A DNA stretch of 64,000 bases from an uncultured Flavobacteriales bacterium (lineage in GTDB: Bacteria; Bacteroidota; Bacteroidia; Flavobacteriales_D; Crocinitomicaceae), in assembly GCA_903823565.1 (NCBI GenBank), contig CAIJTF010000080.1, positions 1-64,000 of the forward strand, given 5' to 3'. The notes under the pieces are model-generated. The model was not told the DNA's origin. It saw only the letters and a program-made list of their open reading frames with translations, and ran no database searches. Within the stretch, counting starts at the first letter, position 1. Each line of letters opens with the position of its first letter. The translations under genes were made by a program, and so were the position numbers. Below, one piece after another: positions 52,725 to 60,694 of the stretch.

Positions 52725-54133
52725 AAGTATAAAGGTAATGAAAGAACATGATTAATTAAGGACTGTTTCCAAGCTTCAGGCAAGAAAACGATAAGCGCTG
52801 AAAAGAGGAGTAAGAGAATTACTTCGGGGCGTGCCGACCAGAATGCTCCAAATTCAGCAAGGTTGTTATTTAGGGTTAATAATTTTATGGATTCAAATGC
52901 CACTTGAATGCTCTCCGCGCGGAAGAATATCCACAGTAAACCAACGCAATGGAAGGTAAAGACAATTCCAAGTCCCCTAAGCCACCATCGGTTGTTGGGT
53001 TCTTTTGGCGAAAGCAGTTTGTGAATAATAAGGAGCATCCCATGGGCAAATCCCCAGAAAACAAACCTCCAATCCGCCCCGTGCCAAAAGCCGCCGATAA
53101 GCATCGTGGTAAGAAGGAATATATAGGTCAGGAAAACCCCTTTTCGGTTTCCACCCAGCGGGATGTAAATGTAATCCCTTAACCATAAGCTAAGGGAAAT
53201 ATGCCAGCGTCGCCAAAACGAAGTTATGTTAGGGGCTAAATAAGGGTTATTAAAATTCTCTTTCAATCGATATCCTAAAATTAGAGCAATGCCTATAGCT
53301 ATATCCGAATACCCTGAAAAATCGAAGTAAATCTGAAAGGAGTATGCGTACATGGCTAAGGCATGTTCAAAACCGCTGAATCCTGTCGGAAGCTGGTATA
53401 CCATGTCTACGTATTTCGCCAAATAATCTGCAATGAGTAGTTTTTTCAAAAGTCCTGCCGTAATTCGAAGTAGGGCTTCTTTTGAAACATCGTTGGTAAA
53501 AGGAAGAGGATTACTTATTTGGGGTAGAAAATCCCTAGCCCTAACGATAGGACCTGCTACCAGATGGGGAAAAAACGTCATGTAAAATCCATAATCTAGA
53601 AAGTTTTTGGAGGGGGGTATTTCCTTTCTGTAAACATCAATTAAATAACTCAAGGATTGGAAGGTATAGAAGGATATACCAATAGGAAGAAAAAGGTTTT
53701 GTTCGGAGAAATTCGTTTTTAGATACTGATTCAAGTTGGCAATTACAAAATCATAGTACTTAAAATAGAGTAAAAACGATAAACTATAAATCACCGAAAA
53801 TACCAATAAGAGTTTTTTTCTTCCCCCTTCCAAGGCATTTATGGCAAGGGCAAGGAGGTAATCGATCAGTATCACCCCAACAAAAAGGACAAGTAGGGGG
53901 CCACTGGATTTGTAATAGAAAAATAAACTAAAGAGAATGAGGTAGATGAGCTTCCACTGACTTTTCGGCTTAAAAAAGGCATATCCGATAAGGAAAAACG
54001 CTAAGGTCAGTAAAAAACCGAACTCTGTGAAAAACCAAGGGCTTTTTAAATCATAGGTAAAGAAGGGTTTAATATCCGTTAAAATACGGTTAAAATCTAA
54101 GCCTTCTGAAATACGATGTAATGCGTTTATCAT
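52637..54133 (-). CDS. MBOAT-family membrane O-acyltransferase (AlgI/DltB/PatA-like)
   Basis: A 498-residue multi-pass membrane enzyme that moves acyl, usually acetyl, groups across the inner membrane for O-acylation of exported polymers. The catalytic His is in GGFWHGADWRFVFWGFAHG. Other signatures are FYTFQSLSYLIDVYRKE, FFPHLVAGPIVRARDFLPQ, YFDFSGYSDIAIGIALILGY and SFWRRWHISLSLWLRDYIYI. An earlier ATG at 54166 overlaps the upstream SGNH gene; the ATG at 54133 follows that gene's stop by one base. The polymer substrate is unknown. Confidence 0.93.
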   Translation of the reverse strand: MINALHRISEGLDFNRILTDIKPFFTYDLKSPWFFTEFGFLLTLAFFLIGYAFFKPKSQWKLIYLILFSLFFYYKSSGPLLVLFVGVILIDYLLALAINALEGGRKKLLLVFSVIYSLSFLLYFKYYDFVIANLNQYLKTNFSEQNLFLPIGISFYTFQSLSYLIDVYRKEIPPSKNFLDYGFYMTFFPHLVAGPIVRARDFLPQISNPLPFTNDVSKEALLRITAGLLKKLLIADYLAKYVDMVYQLPTGFSGFEHALAMYAYSFQIYFDFSGYSDIAIGIALILGYRLKENFNNPYLAPNITSFWRRWHISLSLWLRDYIYIPLGGNRKGVFLTYIFLLTTMLIGGFWHGADWRFVFWGFAHGMLLIIHKLLSPKEPNNRWWLRGLGIVFTFHCVGLLWIFFRAESIQVAFESIKLLTLNNNLAEFGAFWSARPEVILLLLFSALIVFLPEAWKQSLINHVLSLPLYLWPLIFLIALQLIIQFQDNAIKPFIYFQF

Positions 54134-54134
54134 A

Positions 54135-55031
54135 TTAGTACCCCCTATCTTTAGCAGCATTTGCACTCATTACTTTTCCTTTCATAGGAATGTTGGTTTT
54201 ATCCGGTGGATCGAATTTGAAGGGATAAATGGGATTGGTTTGAATGAAGTTGGCAATACTGGTCATCCACAGTTTATATCCTTTCATCGAAGGGTGCCTT
54301 TTATCGGGGCCGCGCGGTAAAACCAATTCTTTTGACATAAAAAACCGATCTTCTCCCGCCACTTTCTTGAAAACGTCGTTTATGCCATTATCTTCATCGA
54401 AATTGGCTGGTCCAACCCATAAAAAAGGAATTTCACCCAATTTGTCTCGAAATTTTTGTGCTGCTTTTTCTCTTGCTGTTAAGTCGGTAGCATATAGTTC
54501 ATTGAGGCCCACAACAAAAATCACAAACGTAGGTTGGTACTCTTCAATCAGTGTTTCTACCTTGTTGGAATAACCATAATTGAGAATCGTACTGGAGTTC
54601 CATTCGAGGGAGGCAACAAAACGATGTCCATTTTTGGCGCAATAATCGTTCAAGGGATAACGCAATCCTCCAGCCTCTGAATCTCCGATGAGTAAAACCC
54701 GTTCGCCGGTAGTATCTTGTTTATCGGTAGCATAAATAGGCTTTACTTCTGGAGCCGTTTTATCCGTAACCTCAAGGCTTCTTTTTATGGCTTCAGCGGA
54801 GCTCAAACCACTAGTCTGCTTTTTTCTTTTTACCGTCTTAGGATTGGTTATTGGATTTGCGTTCCTTTTTTTTAGCGCCACCAATTGACCATTTTCCATC
54901 GGAAATGCTTTTTTGAATTGAATGTTAAAGTTGACATTGCTGTAGTTGTAAGCGAAAAGCAATAAAATGGGTATTCCGATAATGCAAGCGGCCTTAATTA
55001 TGGCTAAACGTGAGTTGGGATTTTCTTCCAT
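54135..55031 (-). CDS. Membrane-anchored SGNH/GDSL-like protein, partner of the MBOAT enzyme
   Basis: A 298-residue protein with an N-terminal transmembrane helix (about 10-28, AACIIGIPILLLFAYNY), a basic linker, and an SGNH fold: LLIGDSEAGGLRY (Ser), VVGLNELYA (block III) and PDKRHPSMKG (Asp/His). In AlgI/AlgX-, DltB/DltD- and PatA/PatB-type systems such a protein transfers the acyl group delivered by the MBOAT enzyme to the polymer. It precedes the MBOAT gene with a 1-nt gap, so the two are translationally linked. Confidence 0.83.
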   Translation of the reverse strand: MEENPNSRLAIIKAACIIGIPILLLFAYNYSNVNFNIQFKKAFPMENGQLVALKKRNANPITNPKTVKRKKQTSGLSSAEAIKRSLEVTDKTAPEVKPIYATDKQDTTGERVLLIGDSEAGGLRYPLNDYCAKNGHRFVASLEWNSSTILNYGYSNKVETLIEEYQPTFVIFVVGLNELYATDLTAREKAAQKFRDKLGEIPFLWVGPANFDEDNGINDVFKKVAGEDRFFMSKELVLPRGPDKRHPSMKGYKLWMTSIANFIQTNPIYPFKFDPPDKTNIPMKGKVMSANAAKDRGY

Positions 55032-55144
55032 AAACTGTTCGCGAAAGTAAGAAAGTTAGTAATGACCTACAAATTACATTCACATACTTATTGAACGTGC
55101 ACTGTGAATAAACTCTCAAAGCCAATTAAGTAACAGGGGCATCA

Positions 55145-56038
55145 TCAATGCTTATATGTATTTAAAATGTAAATGGGATTGGGCGCTAAAGTAAACGTGA
55201 AACGTGTTGCGGAAAGCCTTTCGCCATCGACCTCAGCCTCAATTTCACAACCCTCTCCTGAAATGGAAATGTTCATGGTTTCGTCGTAACTAATTTCAGG
55301 ATGGTTTATCCTCTTGCCTTGCATTAACTTGTTAATATACAGAAGGTAATGCCATATTTTTATGCGACCCAATCGTACCACGTGGAATTGCCCATCCCGC
55401 CGTTTTTTACCCGGAGCTATTACCATCCCGTTACCCAAGGTTGATCCCAAACAGACTGCGATCATGAAGAAGGATTTTTCTTCTTCCAATTGGTTGAATT
55501 TTACCGACAGAGATTTGTTTCTGTACCTAAAAAAGGCCCAGATAACCGCAACAACATAGGATACCAATGCCCCCCACGTTACCCTCATTTTTTCCATGGT
55601 TTCGGCCACTTTACCTCCAAATCCTACGTCGGCAATGTTTACAAAGTAATGGAGCTCTTTTTCGGTTTTAATTTGACCTATATGGAGTTTAGAAGAGGGC
55701 TGGTTGAAAATTTCAATGGGTGGGCGATCAAAGGATATTGCCTCAAAATTTCGCAATAAATCGTTTCCGGTTCCTGCCTCAATCAAAAGCAAAGGTGGTT
55801 TATCGCCAGGTTCAGAAAGTAATCCATTGACCACTTCATTAATCGTACCATCACCACCTACTACCACGATAACATCTGCTGAGGATCGATGTTCTTTAAC
55901 CAATGTCTCGGCGTGTTTAGGAAATTGGGTTTCCTTAACGGAGAAATGGAAGGCAGGATCCATCTCACAGCGCTTAAAAAATGCCGATACATGGGGCTTT
56001 AGTTTTTTTTTACCGTGTTTAATCGTTAACACTCTCAT
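55145..56038 (-). CDS. Diacylglycerol/sphingolipid kinase-family lipid kinase (YegS/DgkB-like)
   Basis: A 297-residue cytosolic/peripheral kinase that phosphorylates a lipid hydroxyl using ATP. The catalytic-domain motif is VVVGGDGTINEVVNGLL (about 60-76). It is followed by EAGTGNDLLRNF, and the beta domain has ADVGFGGKVAETM and VIAPGKKRRDGQFHVV. The ORF could begin at 56065, but MRVLTIKHGKKK at 56038 is the family-like start. It is separated by 113 bp from the SGNH gene downstream. Confidence 0.88.
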   Translation of the reverse strand: MRVLTIKHGKKKLKPHVSAFFKRCEMDPAFHFSVKETQFPKHAETLVKEHRSSADVIVVVGGDGTINEVVNGLLSEPGDKPPLLLIEAGTGNDLLRNFEAISFDRPPIEIFNQPSSKLHIGQIKTEKELHYFVNIADVGFGGKVAETMEKMRVTWGALVSYVVAVIWAFFRYRNKSLSVKFNQLEEEKSFFMIAVCLGSTLGNGMVIAPGKKRRDGQFHVVRLGRIKIWHYLLYINKLMQGKRINHPEISYDETMNISISGEGCEIEAEVDGERLSATRFTFTLAPNPIYILNTYKH

Positions 56039-56080
56039 CGAGTAAATAATGCATTTAATGAACAATCGATAATGATGACA

Positions 56081-56575
56081 TCATGGATTTTCCAGAGAAT
56101 AAAAGCTAGGACTAAGCCCTTCTTTTATGGATGCTAAAAAACATGAAAAATCGCCGGTCATACTTATTTCTTCGCACAGGAAATAACGGCCATAAAAAAC
56201 TCTATTTTCTTTCGTTTTTGCAGAAATAATTATCCCTGAGCCACCGGTACATGGTTTTATTTTATTGGAATGAGGAAGCATCTTAATTTGACATGCTTTA
56301 AACGCATCCACGCAAGTACTCCACTTTATTTTATTAATCCTTGTGAAAGTATCCTTTAACATCATCCCGTAGGAATCCACAGTAAACCATAGGGAGTCTT
56401 TGCGAACAATCCAAGAAAAATTACGCTGGTAGGCTGGAGGTACTGAAGCATCCTTGAATTGATATTCAATTTGATCGATTTCTTGCTGTGTAAAATTTTT
56501 GGTTAAGCCTTTTCGGGCATGTTGACACGTGGACAAATACAGAAAAGGTAGCACGATTGCAAAAAGAAATTTCAT
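56081..56575 (-). CDS. Lipoprotein of unknown function
   Basis: A 164-residue protein with a lipoprotein signal (MKFLFAIVLPFLYLSTC, Cys17 lipobox LSTC). Four more cysteines (CVDAFKAC, the PCTGG region, LCEE and CFL) suggest disulfides. Segments such as GSGIIISAKTKENRVFYGRY suggest a small beta domain. No family recognised. Confidence 0.7.
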   Translation of the reverse strand: MKFLFAIVLPFLYLSTCQHARKGLTKNFTQQEIDQIEYQFKDASVPPAYQRNFSWIVRKDSLWFTVDSYGMMLKDTFTRINKIKWSTCVDAFKACQIKMLPHSNKIKPCTGGSGIIISAKTKENRVFYGRYFLCEEISMTGDFSCFLASIKEGLSPSFYSLENP

Positions 56576-56700
56576 GTATCAGGAATGGGATAATACGAAG
56601 GTAATCATTTCGAATTGGTGTCAAAAAATAAGCAGTTGTTAAAAACTCAATTCCCCAAAAGAGAAAGCAATCCAATGAATTAAAACCCATACTTTTCACG

Positions 56701-56708
56701 TATATTTG
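56701..56708 (+). promoter_or_regulatory. -7 box upstream of the first FISUMP gene
   Basis: Plus-strand TATATTTG, 51 nt before the ATG at 56760. The -33 element is not obvious. Confidence 0.4.
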
Positions 56709-56759
56709 TTTGTAAACCTCCGACGCTAATGTTGGGTGGTTATCGAAATAGACCTTTCT

Positions 56760-57419
56760 ATGTGGCGATTATTGTGTTTTACCCTGCTTCTTTTTCACGG
56801 ATACCATGGGATTTGGGGACAACAGGAAATGTCGAAGGATCGGACACTGCTCTTACCTACGGTTACAATTGGAACGCAAAAATGGACCACCAAAAACTTA
56901 GACGTAGATCGTTTTAGGAATGGTGATTTAATTCCTGAGGCAAAAACGCATGAGCAATGGATAGCAGCAAACCGTGAGGGTAAGCCTGTATGGTGTCATT
57001 TTGAGAACAACCCTTCCAATGGATTAACCTACGGTAAACTGTATAATTGGTACGCGGTAATTGATCCAAGAGGTTTGGCTCCCATGGGATATCGAATTCC
57101 TACCGATCAAGACTGGATTACGCTCGGACAAGAATTGGGGGGAGAAGCCGTGGCTGGTATACATTTAAAAGCAACAGAGGGATGGAGTAATGCCGGGAAC
57201 GGTTTGAACAAGGCAGGATTTTGTGCACTCCCCGGTGGCGATCGAAACAGTGCCGGTTGGTTTTTATTTCTTGGTTATTATGGAGCATGGTGGAGTAGTT
57301 CTGAGCCTCACCCCGGACATCCTGTTCGCTACTATTTGGATTACGCTCCCACCGCACTTTACAGGTATGTTGGAAATGCCTATGGAGGATGTTCTATACG
57401 GTTACTTAAAAGCGAATGA
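56760..57419 (+). CDS. FISUMP-domain exported protein (first copy)
   Basis: A 219-residue protein with a signal peptide (MWRLLCFTLLLFHGYHGIWG) and a single FISUMP domain (Fibrobacter succinogenes major paralogous domain): QKWTTKNLDVDRFRNGDLIP, YGKLYNWYAV, DPRGLAPMGYRIPTDQDW, GFCALPGGDR and WWSSSEP. Function unknown; the fold is a C-type-lectin/FGE-like relative displayed on the cell surface. A GTG at 56736 is possible, but the ATG at 56760 gives a clean signal peptide. A second copy lies at 60695-61498, on the other side of the M15/SH3 genes. Confidence 0.88.
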   Translation: MWRLLCFTLLLFHGYHGIWGQQEMSKDRTLLLPTVTIGTQKWTTKNLDVDRFRNGDLIPEAKTHEQWIAANREGKPVWCHFENNPSNGLTYGKLYNWYAVIDPRGLAPMGYRIPTDQDWITLGQELGGEAVAGIHLKATEGWSNAGNGLNKAGFCALPGGDRNSAGWFLFLGYYGAWWSSSEPHPGHPVRYYLDYAPTALYRYVGNAYGGCSIRLLKSE

Positions 57420-57521
57420 TCTAAAAAACACCCCATGCACTGCTTGCTCAAAAGGGATTGGCTTGGAGAACAAGGGGTTCTTTAAACCTTAATCAAATGT
57501 TTTACTTTTCTTACTTATTAT

Positions 57522-57553
57522 TTTGGTGTTGAATTTTCCTTACCTTATATTTG
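57522..57553 (+). promoter_or_regulatory. Promoter of the SH3 gene
   Basis: TTTG (57522-57525), 20 nt, TATATTTG (57546-57553), then 13 nt to the ATG at 57567. A near-ideal Bacteroidota promoter. Confidence 0.65.
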
Positions 57554-57566
57554 AAAAAAAACCGTT

Positions 57567-57893
57567 ATGCTAACCTTGCTATTTCTTACTTTTTTTAATT
57601 CCACAACTATTACGAAAGCGTTAAGCCCGAATGTGGATCCAGCACCCCATAGAACTGCATCAACTTCTAACAAGGCCTCAGATTATTGTTATATTACGGG
57701 AACCAATGTACGTATGAGGGAGACTCCCTCGTTACAAGGAAGGATATTGGGAACGTTTAGATATTACGAAAGCGTTGAGGTCATCCGTTGGAGTAACGAC
57801 AGCAATTGGTGTCGGGTTCGACGATCGAATGGCATGTCGGGTTGGGTATACGGTGACTACATCGGCGACTGCGAAGGGGGAGATCGAAAATAA
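57567..57893 (+). CDS. Small exported bacterial SH3-domain protein
   Basis: A 108-residue protein with an N-terminal hydrophobic signal (about 1-19) and one bacterial SH3 (SH3_3/SH3b) domain at about 40-102: TGTNVRMRETPSLQGRILGT, then VEVIRWSNDSNWCRVRR and GWVYGDYIGDC. Such domains usually bind peptidoglycan peptides. It neighbours another SH3 protein and two D,D-carboxypeptidase-like proteins. Confidence 0.8.
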   Translation: MLTLLFLTFFNSTTITKALSPNVDPAPHRTASTSNKASDYCYITGTNVRMRETPSLQGRILGTFRYYESVEVIRWSNDSNWCRVRRSNGMSGWVYGDYIGDCEGGDRK

Positions 57894-58003
57894 TTCAAAT
57901 AAATTCACATGAAATCTAACGCTAAGAAGAGTAGCCCTGAAGTTAAATTGTCTTGTGTTTTTGGATAAACATAATTTATTAACTAGCATTGTGTACATTG
58001 TTT

Positions 58004-58615
58004 ATGGATAAATTTTTTCTTTATATTGGCTTATCGCTTTTTTTAATAAGATGTTCGGATGGAAATATTGAAGCCGAAAAACTAAAATTAGAACAAGAAA
58101 AATTGAGGCTAGAGCGTGCGAAACTGGAGCGAACGAAAGACGAAGCTACAGGTGGAAAAGCTCCAAATGAAAAAACGGATGAAAAGACAGAGTTGCCGAA
58201 TACAAATACCAATATGGCAAAAATAAATGGCAATAGTGTTCTGGTGCGAAGTAATCATTCGATTCAGTCCAATAGAAAAGGGGTTTTAACCAAAGGACAA
58301 ACAGTAACGATATTGGATGAATATACACCGGATGGCAACCATAATGAAGCTATTTTACAATCTTCAACTAACTTTTACAATTCTTATTCAGGAGAACTAC
58401 TGTTTACATTAAGTAAAGGTAAAGCAATAGTAATAGAGCGATTTGATGACAACATGTATAGCATTTCCTACGAAGATGACAAAACAGGAAAAACAGGATA
58501 TGCACAATTAAGGGCATCGCAACTTGAATTTATTTCTGGAGACGTATGGTATAAAATTTCCACGACTTCGGGTCTATCTGGTTGGGTTTTTGGTAAATTT
58601 GTTACTAAAATTTAA
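58004..58615 (+). CDS. Lipoprotein with coiled coil and SH3-like domain
   Basis: A 203-residue protein. Its lipobox-like signal ends LIRC (Cys17). A highly charged heptad coiled coil follows (about 23-48, EAEKLKLEQEKLRLERAKLE), then a Lys/Thr linker and a C-terminal region with two SH3-like pieces: NSVLVRSNHSIQSNRKGVLT and WYKISTTSGLSGWVFGKFV. A TTG at 57989 was rejected in favour of the ATG at 58004. Its stop overlaps the ATG of the M15 gene by one base (TAATG), so they are coupled. Confidence 0.75.
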   Translation: MDKFFLYIGLSLFLIRCSDGNIEAEKLKLEQEKLRLERAKLERTKDEATGGKAPNEKTDEKTELPNTNTNMAKINGNSVLVRSNHSIQSNRKGVLTKGQTVTILDEYTPDGNHNEAILQSSTNFYNSYSGELLFTLSKGKAIVIERFDDNMYSISYEDDKTGKTGYAQLRASQLEFISGDVWYKISTTSGLSGWVFGKFVTKI

Positions 58616-59451
58616 TGAAAAGGACAATCCTGTTACTTCTTCTTTCAACTAGCGCTTTGGTATTTGTCTTTTTTACATTGAGTATAACAAACAAAAAACA
58701 AGAATATCCAAAGCGTAAAATACACCCAAGAGAATTTACTGCTACATCAAACATTGTAAATGAAAACAGTCCAAATCCCCCACCATCATTAACGCCTATT
58801 TCTAATCGAAACGATTCACTTTTTGTCAATGATTTGCTTGGTAGATTTAACTACCGATCCGATTCAAAGTTTATTTTTGTAGAAAGTAAATACTGCTCAA
58901 AACCCATGTATTTACAAAAAGAAACGTACAAAAAGTTCAAAGAAATGCATGAGGCGGCTAAAAAGGATGGTGTTACTTTGATTATCATTTCTGGGACTCG
59001 AAATTTCACGGAGCAAAAAGGTATCTGGGATGGCAAATGGGGGAAGTATATTGCTTCCATGGATAGTTTGTCCGCGGCCAAAACCATTTTACGTTTTAGT
59101 TCCATGCCTTCCACCTCAAGGCACCACTGGGGAACCGATATCGATATAAACAGTTTGGATAATAGTTATTTTGCCTCTGGAAAAGGACTAAAGGAATATG
59201 AATGGTTGAAGAAAAATGCCGCTCGATTTGGGTTTTGTCAAGTATACACCGATAAAGGATCAACCCAGCGCAAAGGCTATGAAATGGAAAAATGGCATTG
59301 GTCGTACTTGCCTATTGCCAAAACCTATTTAAAAAAGTACAATGAAATAATAACATACAAAGATATAAAAGGGTTTACTGGTTCATACCTAGCGCCAAAG
59401 TTGAGGGCTATTGAGGATTACGTTAATGGAATAGATGCGGTATGTCATTAG
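58615..59451 (+). CDS. M15-family D,D-carboxypeptidase-like protein (first of tandem pair)
   Basis: A 278-residue zinc peptidase-like protein of the VanY/DacC (M15B) type. The zinc motif SRHHWGTDID contains Ser168, His170 and Asp177; the C-terminal zinc/catalytic motif is EMEKWHWSY (Glu225, His228). The motif SGTRNFTEQKGIWDGKW (about 126-142) is the substrate-binding segment. An N-terminal hydrophobic segment (about 5-24) lacks a lipobox and acts as a signal or anchor. The likely role is trimming D-Ala-D-Ala peptides in peptidoglycan. The next gene is a paralogue overlapping by 10 bp. Confidence 0.87.
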   Translation: MKRTILLLLLSTSALVFVFFTLSITNKKQEYPKRKIHPREFTATSNIVNENSPNPPPSLTPISNRNDSLFVNDLLGRFNYRSDSKFIFVESKYCSKPMYLQKETYKKFKEMHEAAKKDGVTLIIISGTRNFTEQKGIWDGKWGKYIASMDSLSAAKTILRFSSMPSTSRHHWGTDIDINSLDNSYFASGKGLKEYEWLKKNAARFGFCQVYTDKGSTQRKGYEMEKWHWSYLPIAKTYLKKYNEIITYKDIKGFTGSYLAPKLRAIEDYVNGIDAVCH

Positions 59452-60197
59452 TATCGAGATTATTTGGATTGGGGTTAAGTTTTTTTATTTTGGCCTGTAC
59501 GCAAGATGCAACAACATCGTCAAACCCTTCAGGATTTTATGATAAAAAGCAAAAGAAGGTTTCAGAGATACCCATAGATTTTCTGTTAGGCAAGTTCGAA
59601 TATAGCGATCATAAAGACTTTGTTTTAATGGATTCGAAGTGGTCGGATAAAGACATTTATTTACAACGAGATGCCAATGCTGCCTTTGAAAAAATGGCCG
59701 AGGCGGCACAAAAGGAGGGTATTGATTTAATAGTAGTTTCGGGTACTCGAAATTTCAATGAACAACGAAGAATTTGGGAGAAAAAATGGTTGAATAACGA
59801 TGAAGAGGATGCTCGTAAAAAGGCGCTAGATATCCTCACTTTTAGTTCGATGCCTAGTACTTCCCGTCATCACTGGGGTACCGACATAGATATAAATTCT
59901 GTGGAGGAAGAGTATTTTGAACAAGAAGACGGAAAAGCGGTATATGAATGGCTTGATACCCATGCAGGCGATTTTGGTTTCTGTCAAGTTTACTCAGACA
60001 AAAGTGAATCGAACCGAACAGGGTATAGTGAGGAACCTTGGCATTGGTCCTATATGCCCCTAGCGAATAAATTCCTGGAGGCCTATGTCCAAAGCATTCG
60101 TTACACGAATATTAAAGGATTTGAGGGCTCTGAATTAGCCGAACCTCTACAGATGATAGAACGGTTTGTTAAAGGCATTAATACAAAGTGTCAATAG
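59442..60197 (+). CDS. M15-family D,D-carboxypeptidase-like lipoprotein (second of tandem pair)
   Basis: A 251-residue paralogue of the preceding protein sharing SGTRNFNEQRRIWEKKW, the zinc motif SRHHWGTDID (His143, Asp150) and a WHWSYMP catalytic segment. Unlike its partner it has a lipobox (ILAC, Cys19), so it should be lipid-anchored. It probably arose by tandem duplication, since gene order and motif spacing are the same but the anchors differ. The ATG lies within the first copy's 3' end. Confidence 0.87.
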   Translation: MSLVSRLFGLGLSFFILACTQDATTSSNPSGFYDKKQKKVSEIPIDFLLGKFEYSDHKDFVLMDSKWSDKDIYLQRDANAAFEKMAEAAQKEGIDLIVVSGTRNFNEQRRIWEKKWLNNDEEDARKKALDILTFSSMPSTSRHHWGTDIDINSVEEEYFEQEDGKAVYEWLDTHAGDFGFCQVYSDKSESNRTGYSEEPWHWSYMPLANKFLEAYVQSIRYTNIKGFEGSELAEPLQMIERFVKGINTKCQ

Positions 60198-60249
60198 GTT
60201 AAAATCAAGAAGAATCATTGGATGTTTCCTCGGGTTTTTAAGTCTAGCT

Positions 60250-60326
60250 TTTCTCCTCCGTTGTCGGAGAGAACCTGAAAGCGGGTGAACTTTAAACCCA
60301 CCAAACCCAGGCTTTGCCTGATTTTC
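60250..60326 (+). repeat. 77-bp intergenic direct repeat, copy 1
   Basis: It matches 60367-60443 at 72 of 77 positions by eye; the copies are offset by 117 bp. It begins with an imperfect palindrome (TTTCTCCTCC ... GGGTGAA). It ends with the 17-mer TAAACCCACCAAACCCA, a short hairpin CAGGC-TTT-GCCTG and ATTTTC. The 60198-60531 gap holds only these repeats, the tRNA terminator and unassigned sequence. Confidence 0.85.
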
Positions 60327-60366
60327 GGTATTTCCATCCAATGGGATAAGAGGTAAAGAAGATGGA

Positions 60367-60443
60367 TTTCTCCTCCCTTGTCGGAGAGAACCTGAAGGAG
60401 GGTGAGCATTAAACCCACCAAACCCAGGCTTTGCCTGATTTTC
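60367..60443 (+). repeat. 77-bp intergenic direct repeat, copy 2
   Basis: Second copy, same layout as 60250-60326. The terminal hairpin CAGGC-TTT-GCCTG is followed by ATTTTCTTTT, a weak terminator-like end. The 17-mer at 60410-60426 recurs inverted at 60514-60530 beside the tRNA. Confidence 0.85.
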
Positions 60444-60486
60444 TTTTGTGCATACCCCTTACAAAAACAAGTTTTTGACGGGTTAT

Positions 60487-60520
60487 TTCAAAAGAAAACC
60501 CATTGCTGTGCAATGGGTTT
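60487..60520 (-). terminator. Intrinsic terminator of tRNA-Pro
   Basis: Perfect 11-bp stem AAACCCATTGC (60496-60506 in plus coordinates) with GCAATGGGTTT (60510-60520) and a three-base loop. On the minus strand it is followed by TTTTCTTTTG. It lies 12 nt downstream of the tRNA 3' end. Confidence 0.85.
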
Positions 60521-60531
60521 GGTGGGTTTAG

Positions 60532-60605
60532 TCGGGATGACAGGATTCGAACCTGCGACCACACGCCCCCCAGACGTGTACGCTACCGGACTGCGCTACA
60601 TCCCG
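60532..60605 (-). tRNA. tRNA-Pro (anticodon GGG)
   Basis: A 74-nt cloverleaf on the minus strand. The acceptor stem is CGGGATG/CATCCCG with discriminator A, the D arm GCGC...GCGT, the anticodon stem CACGT/GCGTG with loop CTGGGGG (anticodon GGG, U33 present), and the T arm GCAGG-TTCGAAT-CCTGT. CCA is not encoded. Confidence 0.95.
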
Positions 60606-60612
60606 ATGGGTG

Positions 60613-60643
60613 CAAAGATACACTTTTCCGACGCCTTTCAAAA
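60613..60643 (-). promoter_or_regulatory. Promoter of tRNA-Pro
   Basis: Minus-strand TTTTG (60639-60643), 18 nt, TATCTTTG (60613-60620), then 7 nt to the first tRNA base. A strong Bacteroidota promoter. Confidence 0.65.
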
Positions 60644-60694
60644 GGAATATGAATGGCTAAATGTAACCTAATTTTTGAGGTTCATTATAGTTGC

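Noticed and set aside
60250-60443. Two repeats with a 40-bp spacer, considered as a CRISPR remnant
   Set aside because: Repeats are 77 bp, only two copies, imperfect, and there are no cas genes; terminator-like hairpins explain them better.
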